From positions 1,178,001-1,242,000 of the forward strand of contig CP046147.1 in the NCBI GenBank assembly GCA_029593915.1: DNA of 64,000 bases, written 5' to 3'. Source of the stretch: Candidatus Lucifugimonas marina (GTDB taxonomy: Bacteria > Chloroflexota > Dehalococcoidia > Lucifugimonadales > Lucifugimonadaceae). Shown here in pieces: positions 42,545 to 50,919 of the stretch. Position numbers and translations under genes: made by a program. The notes under the pieces were generated by a model. That model saw only the letters and a list, made by a program, of their open reading frames with translations. It had not been told where the DNA came from and searched no databases. The first letter of the stretch is position 1; every line of letters starts with the position of its first letter.

Positions 42545-43498
42545 ATGCCAGATAACGTAAAACGACTCTACCTAACCGAAGCAGATGTGAACGAAATGCT
42601 CGACATGAATCTGGCACTTGAGTCGCTGGACGAAGTGTTCAAGGCACGTTCGGCAGGTGAAGTTCGAAACGAGCCACGACATCGTTTGGCGGCAGGAAAT
42701 GGATCGATGAATTTTATGGCTGCTACGTGGCCAGAAAAGGGTTGGGCAGGGCACAAGTCGTACGTGAGTGGCGACTTCCGAGTGACTTTGTACGGAACGA
42801 ACGGCGAAGGCCTGCTTGCGTTGATCGGCGCGGGGCGGATGGGGCAGGTGCGCACTGGTGCAGCATCAGGAATTGCCACGAAGTACATGGCGCGTGAGAA
42901 CTCCTCGTCGGTAGGAATAATTGGGTCTGGCTATCAGGCGGAAACACAACTTGAAGCGGTTTGTGCGGTTCGAGATATCAAAGATGTGAAGGTGTTTTCT
43001 CGTACTGTGGAGAAGCGAGAAAAATTTGCTTCGACTATGAGTGAACGACTCGGCGTGAATGTTGTTGCTGTCGATTCGAAGGAAGCAGCTGCCGAAGGCA
43101 TGGACGTTCTTGTCGCAGTGACTTCTTCGGTGGAGCCGGTAATTACTGGCGAAATGGTCGAGCCGGGCATGCACATCAACGCTGCCGGGAACAACTCGTG
43201 GATGAAGCGGGAGCTAGACACGGCTGCGATTGTGAAGGCTGATCTGGTGGCGTGTGACGACATCGACCAGACTCGAATCGAGTGTGGAGAGCTTATGCGG
43301 GCAGTGGAAGTAGGACGATTTTCGTGGGAGTCGATGGTTCGGCTGGATCGAATTGTGGCTGGACTGCGAACAGCGCGCTATTCAGACGACGATGTAACTC
43401 TGTTCGAGTCGCAGGGCGTGGCGTTCGAGGATCTGGCAGTCTGCGGTCGGCTTTACGAATTGGCGCTTGAGCGCGGCATTGGGATGGAGTTGGGTTAG
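42545..43498 (+). CDS. Ornithine cyclodeaminase / mu-crystallin family protein
   Basis: A 317-residue Rossmann enzyme. Substrate Lys is in GWAGHKSYVSG; the NAD-binding loop is SVGIIGSGYQAETQLEAV (about 120-137); the conserved Arg-rich VKVFSRTVEKREKFA and INAAGNNSWMKRELD follow. The family includes ornithine cyclodeaminases, alanine and ketimine reductases and 2,3-diaminopropionate synthases; none can be picked here. ATG 42545 lies 197 bp from the divergent HAD gene. Confidence 0.9.
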   Translation: MPDNVKRLYLTEADVNEMLDMNLALESLDEVFKARSAGEVRNEPRHRLAAGNGSMNFMAATWPEKGWAGHKSYVSGDFRVTLYGTNGEGLLALIGAGRMGQVRTGAASGIATKYMARENSSSVGIIGSGYQAETQLEAVCAVRDIKDVKVFSRTVEKREKFASTMSERLGVNVVAVDSKEAAAEGMDVLVAVTSSVEPVITGEMVEPGMHINAAGNNSWMKRELDTAAIVKADLVACDDIDQTRIECGELMRAVEVGRFSWESMVRLDRIVAGLRTARYSDDDVTLFESQGVAFEDLAVCGRLYELALERGIGMELG

Positions 43499-43534
43499 AG
43501 GCGATGTGCTGCTCGAAACACCGATGCACGATTC

Positions 43535-43804
43535 CCCGAGCGCAGTCCTCGGAGTCGAGGGGTCTCGGTGGAAGTGATTAGCTGAGTCAGCCTTCCTGGT
43601 CGTTTCCAGCGGGTGAACGTTGGTTCCCACGAGGTCCCGCCACTTCGCTTTGCTACGGTCGGGAAATCGATTTAGGCAATTGCGATTGTCGATTCCACGA
43701 GCTGATGGATTTCTCGCAATGACATTAACGACAGTGACCGAAGCTAGGCTGCTTCGGTCATTGAGCGAGTTTGTTTGCGATTCTGAATCTAGTTCAGAAT
43801 GACA
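43535..43804. repeat. Cluster of inverted repeats (dispersed family, copy 2)
   Basis: The 342-bp gap contains no gene but several elements: GAGGTCCCGCCACTTCGCTT (43631-43650), matching the modules at 17732 and 47504; a perfect 10-bp hairpin TGACCGAAGC-TAGGCT-GCTTCGGTCA (43735-43760); and the palindrome ATTCTGAA-TCTAG-TTCAGAAT (43780-43800) followed by GACA, whose right half recurs at 10696-10708. The first part (43535-43560) has CCCCGAG and TCGAGGGG facing each other. The mix suggests accumulated small non-coding mobile repeats. Confidence 0.6.
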
Positions 43805-43840
43805 TCGTCGAGATTGCCGGTGGTTGGCAACCAGAATCTC

Positions 43841-44101
43841 TTACTTGCCGCCCATGCTTACTACTTCGTGGACGTCGTGTTCGGACATTGGGACGCCTTT
43901 TGAGGTGTGCGAGCTGACCACCGAAGCGACATCGGGTGCGTCGGTAATGCAGAACGCAGTGCCATCGTTTCCGGCGAGAACGTCGATTGCGGTGGCGTTG
44001 AACTCATCGGCCGCTCCGCTGGCGATTCGGTCTTTCACCTGCTGAACCATCTCGGCCGGCATTTCAGGCATTTCGTTGTGGATGTCTATGAATCGTGGCA
44101 T
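43841..44101 (-). CDS. DUF4242-like small protein
   Basis: An 86-residue soluble protein starting MPRFIDIHNEMPEMP. The pattern fits DUF4242: an N-terminal beta strand ending in H-N, then a later GTAFCITDAPDVASVV where the family has xxFCLxEAPxxxAV, and a His in the C-terminal part (SEHDVHEVV). DUF4242 members are ferredoxin-like; some have been reported to bind nickel. The role here is unknown. Its ATG (44101) is preceded by AGGAGG (44108-44113 on the complementary strand). Confidence 0.72.
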   Translation of the reverse strand: MPRFIDIHNEMPEMPAEMVQQVKDRIASGAADEFNATAIDVLAGNDGTAFCITDAPDVASVVSSHTSKGVPMSEHDVHEVVSMGGK

Positions 44102-44209
44102 TTTGTGCCTCCTATTTTTGTATGCGTTTGTCCAAACCCACTCGAAATTAAATTGTCGTGAGCGTTCGGAAATCTTTTGTTGGACGCCTACTCTGGCGTT
44201 GGGGCGTTC

Positions 44210-44674
44210 CTAAGCGTCAGCAGGTGGGTTGGCTACGGGGTCAGGACCTGCATCGCCGCCGGCCGCAGCGATTGCGAGTCTTGCCAGGTAGTGATCCCAA
44301 CCACCGCCGTGCTCTTCAACAGCCGCAACAAGCTCAGAGTGGAACAGGTTCACCAGCGTAGAACCGCCAGATTCTTCGAGAGTGATTTCAACCCTTGATG
44401 ACCCGACCGTCACCGGGTTTTCTCCACCCTCCCAGCCGAACGTGTAGACAATCTTCTCGTCCTGAACCACCTCCAGAACCTTGCCGCCTGCGACGATGTT
44501 TTCGTTGATCTCGCAGCGATACTCGCCGCCCTCAAACGGTTCGAATACACAAGCCTGACCCATCCATGTGCACATGAGATCTGGATCGATCAGGTACTTG
44601 AATACCGTCGCCGCTGGGGCTTCGATAGTGATCTGTCGCGTAAGACTCGTGGTGTTAGCGCTTGGCGTTGTCAT
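44210..44674 (-). CDS. SRPBCC (AHSA1-like) domain protein
   Basis: A 154-residue START-like ligand-binding fold of the activator-of-Hsp90 homologue 1 type. ITIEAPAATVFKYLIDPDLM and CTWMGQACVFEPFEGGEYR start the fold; EVVQDEKIVYTFGWEG and LVNLFHSELVAAVEEHGGGW complete it. Such proteins bind hydrophobic ligands. It overlaps the upstream ArsR gene by 20 bp; ArsR-SRPBCC pairs are common and the ligand may be sensed or modified by this protein. Function unproven. Confidence 0.88.
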   Translation of the reverse strand: MTTPSANTTSLTRQITIEAPAATVFKYLIDPDLMCTWMGQACVFEPFEGGEYRCEINENIVAGGKVLEVVQDEKIVYTFGWEGGENPVTVGSSRVEITLEESGGSTLVNLFHSELVAAVEEHGGGWDHYLARLAIAAAGGDAGPDPVANPPADA

Positions 44675-44987
44675 CGCAAGATTCCTCTTTTTTGGTTTCT
44701 GCTTCTACAGCAGCCTTGAGCCGACTGAGTCGCACGTCCCAGAACATCTCTAGAAACGCTTTTAGCTCTGCCATGCCTTCTACCCTCGTTCGGTACAGGC
44801 GCTTTACACCTGATCGTCGTTCGTCGATAAGACCCGCCGACTTGAGCACTGCCAGGTGCTGCGAGATTGCTGGGCGGCTTACGGTGAAGTTCGACGCGAT
44901 TGCTCCTGCGGGAAGTTCTTGATGCTGTACAAGCTGAAGAATTTCGCGCCGGGTGGGATCGGACATTGCTTTGAGTGCGGCTTCCAT
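44655..44987 (-). CDS. ArsR family transcriptional regulator
   Basis: A 110-residue winged-helix repressor. The DNA-binding unit is MSDPTRREILQLVQHQELPA then GAIASNFTVSRPAISQHLAV, with a wing at DERRSGVKRLYR. It has no metal-binding CxC box, so it is of the SRPBCC-coupled, non-metal group. Its C-terminal helix is charged. It overlaps the SRPBCC gene and has three inverted repeats immediately upstream (44997-45028), the likely autoregulatory operator. Confidence 0.93.
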   Translation of the reverse strand: MEAALKAMSDPTRREILQLVQHQELPAGAIASNFTVSRPAISQHLAVLKSAGLIDERRSGVKRLYRTRVEGMAELKAFLEMFWDVRLSRLKAAVEAETKKEESCDDNAKR

Positions 44988-44996
44988 GTCAAATAT

Positions 44997-45028
44997 GTAA
45001 GCATAGTCTTACGTAAGTGTCAACTTAC
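44997..45028. promoter_or_regulatory. Probable ArsR operator
   Basis: Ten bases upstream of the ArsR start. Linked inverted repeats: GTAAG-CATAGT-CTTAC (44997-45012), CTTACGTAAG (45008-45017) and GTAAGT-GTCA-ACTTAC (45013-45028). Repeated GTAAG/CTTAC half-sites fit an ArsR dimer and would cover the promoter. The divergent Ldh_2 operon starts at 45139, so it may also be controlled. Confidence 0.65.
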
Positions 45029-45138
45029 AAAAGAATATTGGCGCACTGGTTCTGCATTAATCTGCTGCACAGGCGTACACTCCCGCCGAACTGCTTTTCG
45101 AACGGCGGATTGCAGCTACCTAAAGAAAAGAAACGCAC

Positions 45139-46218
45139 GTGGCACTCGACTATCTGAAACTGAATGATTCGAACTCCGTAAGGGTTCCTAAAGAAGATCT
45201 GCACAAGCAGGTATCAGCAATCTTGCAAGGTGTGGGAACGCCCGAGCCACACGCCGAAATCGTGGCGAAGGTTCTGGTTTCATCGAGCCTGCGAGGCGTC
45301 GAAACTCACGGTGTTGGGAATGCCGTCCGCTACGCAGAGTCGATTGAAAGCGGCGAGTACACCGTTCCACAGACAGTCGAAACAATCACCGAAACCGACA
45401 CCACAGCATTGCTAAGTTGCGGGAACGGCCTTGGATTTGTTGCTGCTCATCAGGGGATGGAGATGTCGATAGCCAAAGCCCGAGAGTTCGGAATCGGGAT
45501 GACAACTATCAAAGACGGACACCACATTGGCATGGTTGGTTACTACCCGATGATGGCGGTAGCCGAGGACATGATCGGCATGGCAATGACGAACGCCAGT
45601 CGCGCCGTTCGACCTGCGCTTGGTGCACGTCCTCGAGTGGGTACAAACCCGATAGCGTTCGGTGCTCCAGCTGGTGAAGAACGTGATTTCATTTTCGACA
45701 TGGCGACATCGACAATCGCCAGCGGGAAAATTGCACTCGCCAAACGACTCGGTGTGCAGATGCCGGTTGGTTGGGCAGTTACAGCCGAGGGCGAACCTCT
45801 TAGAGAACCTCGTGGAGATCGTGGCGAAGACTGGGCGATGAACCCTCTTGGTGGAACTCGTGAGCAGGGAGCACACAAAGGCTACGGTCTGGGACTGGTG
45901 GTCGATATTTTGTGTGGTGTTCTCTCTGGTGGTGGTTTCGGAGCACAGCTTTCTGGCGGCGAGAACATGACCTGGACCATGGCGATCGATATATCAAAGT
46001 TTCGTGATGTCGATGAGTTCAAGGCGATGATGGACGACATGGTTCGTGAGTTGCACGCTACACCTGCCTTACCTGGCGAAGAAGGAGTGCTTGTAGCTGG
46101 AGATCCCGAAGCCGATTTTGAGGATGATCGAACTGTGAACGGCGTGCCAGTTGAGAACGGCCAGTACGACGAGATGCGGCAGAAAGCGATTCAGCTAGGC
46201 GTCGAGGTATTTATCTAA
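45139..46218 (+). CDS. Ldh_2 (malate/L-lactate/ureidoglycolate) dehydrogenase family protein, copy A
   Basis: A 359-residue NAD(P)-dependent oxidoreductase of the LDH2/MDHG2 fold. Catalytic His and neighbours are in IKDGHHIGMVGYYP; SSSLRGVETHGVGNAVRYA at the N-terminus and GTNPIAFGAPAGEERDFI, FDMATSTIASGKI, and QGAHKGYGLGLVVDILCGVLSGGGF are the family's signature blocks. Substrates are 2-hydroxy acids or imines such as sulfolactate, malate or ureidoglycolate; the choice cannot be made. Start GTG 45139. The stop overlaps the start of a close paralogue by one base (TAATG). Confidence 0.9.
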   Translation: MALDYLKLNDSNSVRVPKEDLHKQVSAILQGVGTPEPHAEIVAKVLVSSSLRGVETHGVGNAVRYAESIESGEYTVPQTVETITETDTTALLSCGNGLGFVAAHQGMEMSIAKAREFGIGMTTIKDGHHIGMVGYYPMMAVAEDMIGMAMTNASRAVRPALGARPRVGTNPIAFGAPAGEERDFIFDMATSTIASGKIALAKRLGVQMPVGWAVTAEGEPLREPRGDRGEDWAMNPLGGTREQGAHKGYGLGLVVDILCGVLSGGGFGAQLSGGENMTWTMAIDISKFRDVDEFKAMMDDMVRELHATPALPGEEGVLVAGDPEADFEDDRTVNGVPVENGQYDEMRQKAIQLGVEVFI

Positions 46219-47297
46219 TGGTCAGCAAAGTAAAACTCAACGATTCCAACTCGACTCGTGTACCCGCCGAGGCACTGCAAACACAGCTATCGTCGATTTT
46301 CGAAGCGGTTGGTTGCACGAGCAGGCACGCAGAAATCGCTGCGAAAGTTCTGGTGGCTGCCAGCGTTCGCGGTGTTGATACCCATGGTGTCGCCAACGTT
46401 GTTGGATATTCGAAGAACGCCGCCGACGGTACGTACACAGTTCCTCAGGAAACTAGAGTGATTAGTGAATCTGAAACCACGGCGCTCGTGAGCGGTGGAA
46501 ACGGGATCGGGCTGGTATCGGCGTACGAAGCGATGGAGATCGCTATCGAAAAGGCCAAGAAGCACGGGCTTGGCATGGTGAGCATCAAAGACGGTCACCA
46601 CGTTGGGATGGTCGCTTACTACGCTTCTATGGCTCTTGAGCACGACATGATCGGCATGTCGATGACCACTGCGGCTCCTGCGGTTAGACCGGCGCTTGGT
46701 GCGAAGAAGATGCTGGGAACTAACCCGATTGGGTTTGCGGCTCCGGCTGGTGAAGAGCGGGATTTCTTTCTGGACATGGCGACTTCAACTGTCGCTAGCG
46801 GAAAAGTAGGGCTCGCTCGGAGGATTGGTGTTCCGATTCCTGCTGGCTGGGGAGTGACCATTCCCGATGGTGGCGAGATTACGTCTCCGCCTGATGGTGA
46901 GAACGAAACCTGGGCGCTGAACCCGCTTGGCAACACGCGTGAGCAAGGATCACACAAGGGCTACGGTCTCAGCGTGATGGTCGATATTTTGTGTGGGGTG
47001 CTGTCGGGTGGTGGCTTCAGTTCGAAGTTAGATCGTGGCGAGAACATGAGCTGGGTGATGGCTATCGACATCGGAAAGTTCCGTGACATCGATGATTTCA
47101 AGGCGATGATGGACGACATGATTCGTGAGCTTCACGACACACCACCGCTACCGGGGGCAGAACGAGTGCTAGTACCGGGTGATCCGGAAGCCGACGCTAT
47201 GGATGATCGTCTGGCGAATGGCGTGCCTGTTGAGAACGGCCAATACGCAGCGATTCGCGAGAGGGCAGCCGAGGTTGGTGTTGAGGTGGTTATTTAG
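46218..47297 (+). CDS. Ldh_2 dehydrogenase family protein, copy B
   Basis: Same length (359 residues) and order as copy A, with which it shares roughly 60% of residues by eye (for example KLNDSN at the start and FKAMMDDM near the end). KDGHHVGMVAYYAS carries the catalytic His. Differences cluster around 205-235 (GWGVTIPDGGEI versus GWAVTAEGEPL), near the NAD or substrate lid. A direct tandem duplication is the simplest origin; the two may have different substrates or form a mixed oligomer. Confidence 0.9.
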   Translation: MVSKVKLNDSNSTRVPAEALQTQLSSIFEAVGCTSRHAEIAAKVLVAASVRGVDTHGVANVVGYSKNAADGTYTVPQETRVISESETTALVSGGNGIGLVSAYEAMEIAIEKAKKHGLGMVSIKDGHHVGMVAYYASMALEHDMIGMSMTTAAPAVRPALGAKKMLGTNPIGFAAPAGEERDFFLDMATSTVASGKVGLARRIGVPIPAGWGVTIPDGGEITSPPDGENETWALNPLGNTREQGSHKGYGLSVMVDILCGVLSGGGFSSKLDRGENMSWVMAIDIGKFRDIDDFKAMMDDMIRELHDTPPLPGAERVLVPGDPEADAMDDRLANGVPVENGQYAAIRERAAEVGVEVVI

Positions 47298-47345
47298 GTT
47301 GGTGTTGCTCACCTACTGCATGTGAGCGGCAAACTCAACTACGTA

Positions 47346-47537
47346 AATTCCCGAGTGCATCCGAGGGATCTCGAGGTAGGGGAGTGATCGTCCATCTGCT
47401 TGAATGATCGTCGACTGCTTCCAACGTGATCCCTCCTTCGTCGGGAAATTAGATTTCGGCGGGAGAGTGCGCGTAGATTGCTGTCATCGGATGCACTCGC
47501 ACCGAGGTCTCTCCACTTCGCTTTGCTTCGGTCGAGA
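47346..47537. repeat. Nested inverted-repeat element (dispersed family, copy 3, the most complete)
   Basis: In the 257-bp gap between copy B of Ldh_2 and the M24 gene. TTCCCGAGTGCATCCGAGG then GATCTCG (47348-47373) faces GATCCCTCCTTCGTCGGGAA (47429-47448): the ends TTCCCGA and TCGGGAA, and GAGGGATC and GATCCCTC, are reverse complements. CGGATGCACTCG (47488-47499) is a reverse complement of CGAGTGCATCCG (47352-47363). GAGGTCTCTCCACTTCGCTT then TGCTTCGGTCGAGAA (47504-47538) is the other recurring module. No ORF is seen. Confidence 0.65.
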
Positions 47538-47554
47538 AGAGTCCCGAAAGGCGC

Positions 47555-48775
47555 TCAGCTAGTCTCGATCTGAACGATCTCGGTTTGGCGGTTGCCGGTG
47601 ATTTCTGGACCGTCTTCGCCTAGATATACGTCCATTTCAGAGCGGACCCCGAACTCGGGTAGATAAATTCCCGGTTCGATGGTGACCCCGACGCCATTGA
47701 TTACTGTTCGGGTATCGTGCGTCTCCCAGTCGTCGAGGTTCACGCCGTTCGAGTGAACTTCGTAGCCGAGCGAGTGGCCGAGTCGGTGCACATAGTATTT
47801 TCCGTATCCGGCCTTTTCGATTACTTCACGTGAAGCTCGGTCGATCTCCCAGCCCTGCGGGTTATCGCCTTCGAGAACTCGATTTTCTAGCAGCTCAAAG
47901 GCTGCATCTCGAGCACCAGCTACAGCGTCGAAGACTTCTTGTTGTTTGGCGGTTGGTGGATCACCAAGTTTTGCCGTCCACGTGATGTCAGCGGATATAT
48001 TTCGCTGATCTGGTGTTTCTGGTTTCTTGCGTGCCCACAGGTCGATCAGTAGCCAGCCTTCCCGGCGAATGACGGCAGCTTCTCCGGGCTTAGGTTCGTA
48101 ATGGGGATCGGAAGAATGTTCGTTAAATGCTACCGACGGCCCATCGTCCCATTCGAGTCCTGCACGATCAAACCTGCCTCGAATGTGCTCGGCGATGTCG
48201 TGTTCAGTCAGTGCCCACCGAATGTTTTCGCCGATGTACTTGAATGTCTGCTTCACTATATTGTCGAGAGCGTCGACTGCGAAGAAGTGAGATTGAAGCT
48301 GCTCGGGAGTCCAGCGTTCGGTCGAGTATTGAATTACGTCGCCAGAAGATACGATTTCGGGTCCGAGTGAGCGGATTAGCTCGATCGTTCCTGCATCGAC
48401 TCGACCGACTCTTGGAAGTTCATACAGCGGCGAATATTCCATCGCTACTTTTGATGCCGAGCCCACGAACGCTTTTAGGCCTGCGATCATCTGATCACGA
48501 TTGCCGTATGCAGTTATCTCTGGTGAATCGGCAGGGAAGCGAGCTGAGTCGACTTCGTGCGCAAGAATCTGCGGTTCGTTGTTGGACGGAATCCAGAGCC
48601 AAACCGGACGGGTCAGATGTCCAACTCGCTTGCCGAGTGCTGCTTCGAAAACCGGATTTGTGTAGCGATAGTCCCGCGTGAGCCAACCGTCGATTCCGGC
48701 TGACTGCAGGAATTCTCGGGCGTCGTCGAGGGGTTTGCCCCCGAAGGAATTTAGATCGATATCGCTAAGGCTCAT
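47555..48775 (-). CDS. M24 family metallopeptidase (Xaa-Pro aminopeptidase-like)
   Basis: A 406-residue pita-bread-fold hydrolase. All five metal ligands are visible: Asp in LIDLWARKKP, Asp in SADITWTAKLG, His in HRLGHSLGYEVH, Glu in VTIEPGIYLPEFG and Glu in RSEMDVYLGE. The N-terminal creatinase-like domain (1-150) is present. It may cleave Xaa-Pro peptides or, as in relatives, creatine-like compounds. The gene start overlaps the end of the small membrane gene by 11 bp. Confidence 0.9.
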   Translation of the reverse strand: MSLSDIDLNSFGGKPLDDAREFLQSAGIDGWLTRDYRYTNPVFEAALGKRVGHLTRPVWLWIPSNNEPQILAHEVDSARFPADSPEITAYGNRDQMIAGLKAFVGSASKVAMEYSPLYELPRVGRVDAGTIELIRSLGPEIVSSGDVIQYSTERWTPEQLQSHFFAVDALDNIVKQTFKYIGENIRWALTEHDIAEHIRGRFDRAGLEWDDGPSVAFNEHSSDPHYEPKPGEAAVIRREGWLLIDLWARKKPETPDQRNISADITWTAKLGDPPTAKQQEVFDAVAGARDAAFELLENRVLEGDNPQGWEIDRASREVIEKAGYGKYYVHRLGHSLGYEVHSNGVNLDDWETHDTRTVINGVGVTIEPGIYLPEFGVRSEMDVYLGEDGPEITGNRQTEIVQIETS

Positions 48776-49139
48776 AGTATTTGTTCTTGATCGGACCTTT
48801 CGGTCGATCCTCGCCAGTCTTTGCGTACCACAGAGTGTGTTGATCCGTGTACTTCTTTTCCCATTTTTCTTTGCGTTTGAAATCGCGGTACTTCCAGATT
48901 ACAAACCAATCGGCGATGAGCAAGGGGACTAGGATGATTATCCCGCCGATAACCCTCGATTCAGGAGCCCATTCTGGCGCGACGATGGGTGTACAGGCAC
49001 AAGCGAACTCAGCGCCAGCGAGGTGCAGCAGTGCCCAGACGTAGAGTGCTGGGATTCCGAGGAAAATCAGCGCAGGCCAGTAAAGAATTTTGACCCAGCG
49101 TTTTTCACGAACGGGAGTTGGTGACGACATGGTCGCCAC
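48765..49139 (-). CDS. Small membrane protein, two TM helices
   Basis: A 124-residue protein with helices ILYWPALIFLGIPALYVWAL (about 19-38) and VIGGIIILVPLLIADWFVIW (about 64-83), and a charged C-terminal tail (RDFKRKEKWEKKYTDQ, then WYAKTGEDRPKGPIKN). Between them is an external loop with two cysteines (FACACTPIV). Not recognised as a known family. Start is ATG 49139 or the in-frame ATG 49130. It overlaps the M24 gene and lies 3 bp after the MocA-like gene, so belongs to the same transcript. Confidence 0.65.
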   Translation of the reverse strand: MATMSSPTPVREKRWVKILYWPALIFLGIPALYVWALLHLAGAEFACACTPIVAPEWAPESRVIGGIIILVPLLIADWFVIWKYRDFKRKEKWEKKYTDQHTLWYAKTGEDRPKGPIKNKYYEP

Positions 49140-49142
49140 ATA

Positions 49143-49766
49143 TTACAGCTTTGACTTAGCGAGCTCTGTGTAAGACGCTAGCGCATCTTCGTAAGCTTCG
49201 GGCGTGTTGATGTCGAGTCGAACCACCGCTGAGTCGAACTCTATCCTATGGTGGTCGATATCGGGTTTCTTGAATATGGCGCGTACGCCTTCACCCTCTT
49301 CAGTGATAGCGGCTAAGTCGGTTCGCAGTCCCGCATCGAAAATCAAGGGGTGCCCACCGTGACCGTCGTAGCCGGGTGAGGTGATGTCAGCTCCGAAATC
49401 AGTGTGCTTTCGCAAGACTTTTTCGATCACCCATGCAGGTCGGGGTTGATCGACTGCGAGTAGGACTACCGAGTGGATTCCATCGGGCAGTTCCCAAACT
49501 CCGGCTTTGATAGATGTGGTTTTACCTTCGAGATATTTTGGGTTGTAAACCCTCGTGATACTTGGGCGGTCTTTTAGCAGCGGAGCCATCTCTTCGTCGT
49601 ACTTCCCTGTAACGACGATCACTCGGTCGCACCCGCCCTGAAGCAGCGAGTTCATCTGGTATTCGACCAATGTCGTACCGCGCCAGGGAAGAAGTCCTTT
49701 GGGACGGCCCATTCGGCTCGATTCACCGGCGGCAAGCAGTATTCCGACCGCGTTGTAGTCGGGCAC
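49143..49766 (-). CDS. MocA-like molybdenum cofactor nucleotidyltransferase
   Basis: A 207-residue GT-A fold protein. LLAAGESSRMGRPKGLLPW (9-27) is the nucleotide-binding signature of the MobA/MocA group; VVLLAVDQPRP holds the metal-binding Asp; GGHPLIFDAGLR is the usual substrate loop. Such enzymes add CMP (MocA) or GMP (MobA) to molybdopterin. The neighbour XdhC, one base away, and the CoxS/CoxM genes at 52.7-54.1 kb support a job in maturing a xanthine-dehydrogenase-family enzyme that carries the cytosine form. Confidence 0.88.
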   Translation of the reverse strand: MPDYNAVGILLAAGESSRMGRPKGLLPWRGTTLVEYQMNSLLQGGCDRVIVVTGKYDEEMAPLLKDRPSITRVYNPKYLEGKTTSIKAGVWELPDGIHSVVLLAVDQPRPAWVIEKVLRKHTDFGADITSPGYDGHGGHPLIFDAGLRTDLAAITEEGEGVRAIFKKPDIDHHRIEFDSAVVRLDINTPEAYEDALASYTELAKSKL

Positions 49767-49767
49767 G

Positions 49768-50919
49768 TTAATCGGCGCCTACCGGCGTTTGCCTGTCGGC
49801 GTTGCGAGCTGCCTTTTCGGCAGCCTTATCGATGAGTCGCTGGTCGAGCTTGAGCGTACCGCCATCGCCACCGAGCCTGAATCCAACAATCTCTGCCATG
49901 ATCGAAAGAGCAATTTCTTCTGGTGTGCGTGCCGAAATATTGAGTCCTATAGGTGACCGAACACTCTGGACTTCTTCCATCGTGAAGCCTTCGGCGAACA
50001 ATTCTTCGAATATAAGAATTGTCTTGCGCTTCGAACCGAGCAATCCAACGTAGCTGGCTGGAGTTCGCATTGCCGAGGCTGTCGCCGACGCGTCGTAGCG
50101 GTGACCGCGAGTTGCAATCACGATGAACGAGTTTGTGCCGATAGGAAGCTTTTCGAACGCAGATCCGTAGTCGGAAACCACAGTCTGTTCAGCTTCAGGG
50201 AATCGGTCAGGGTTAGAAAATTCTTCTCGGTCGTCGATGATGAAAATGCGGAAACCTAAACCTGCCGCAATACTCGATATCGCCTTTGACACGTGGCCAC
50301 CACCCGCCAAAACTAGCGTTGGAGGTGTTGTGTACGCCTCGACAAAGTACTCGTCGCCCGACTCGGCGGTGATGTAATCGTTCTTGCCCATGGCCATCAG
50401 CTTTCGAGCTGAGTTCATAGCGTGGGAATCGAGTTTCTCATCGCCAAGCGACTCTGAAGTAGAACCGTTTTCTCTTATGAGAAGTTTTGATCCGACTGCA
50501 AGCTCTGAGCCTTCAGGGACTTTCATTAGGCTGGCGACAGCGACAGGTGCACCGCCTTCGTAGGCAGCTACAACTTCGTCGGTGAAATCTTTGGCGACTT
50601 CAGGTTTACGAATTGGGTCGAGCAGGAAGTACATCGTTCCACCGCAGACCAGTCCGTCTTCGGCAGCAAGATCTTCGTTCAGCTCGTAGTCGCGCATCTC
50701 AGCGGCACCACCGCTCTTGAGAAGCTGTGAAGCTGCGAACCAAATGTCGCCCTCAACGCAGCCGCCACCGAGCGTACCGACACCTGAACCATCGGCTCGG
50801 ACGAGAAGTTTCGCTCCGGGCTTTTGAGGTGTTGAACCAGAAGTTTTCACTACAGTCGCAACGACCATATCGTTGCCAGCTGTAATTTCATCTGACGCAG
50901 CTCGAAATACCTGTTCCAT
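49768..50919 (-). CDS. XdhC/CoxF family molybdenum enzyme maturation factor
   Basis: A 383-residue protein. The N-terminal XdhC_CoxI domain has VKTSGSTPQKPGAKLLVRAD, GGGCVEGDIW and EDGLVCGGTMYF, with the conserved Cys pair. The C-terminal Rossmann domain has LVLAGGGHVSKAISSIA and DDREEFSNPDRFPEA, then GLLGSKRKT. XdhC proteins bind molybdenum cofactor, help sulfurate it and insert it into xanthine-dehydrogenase-family enzymes. It is followed by the MocA-like gene after 1 bp. Confidence 0.92.
   Translation of the reverse strand: MEQVFRAASDEITAGNDMVVATVVKTSGSTPQKPGAKLLVRADGSGVGTLGGGCVEGDIWFAASQLLKSGGAAEMRDYELNEDLAAEDGLVCGGTMYFLLDPIRKPEVAKDFTDEVVAAYEGGAPVAVASLMKVPEGSELAVGSKLLIRENGSTSESLGDEKLDSHAMNSARKLMAMGKNDYITAESGDEYFVEAYTTPPTLVLAGGGHVSKAISSIAAGLGFRIFIIDDREEFSNPDRFPEAEQTVVSDYGSAFEKLPIGTNSFIVIATRGHRYDASATASAMRTPASYVGLLGSKRKTILIFEELFAEGFTMEEVQSVRSPIGLNISARTPEEIALSIMAEIVGFRLGGDGGTLKLDQRLIDKAAEKAARNADRQTPVGAD

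Noticed and set aside
43499-43840. Short ORFs in the repeat cluster
   Set aside because: They change frame between repeat copies and contain palindromes; best read as non-coding repeats.
47298-47554. CRISPR array
   Set aside because: The repeats are inverted and unevenly spaced with no regular spacer unit.
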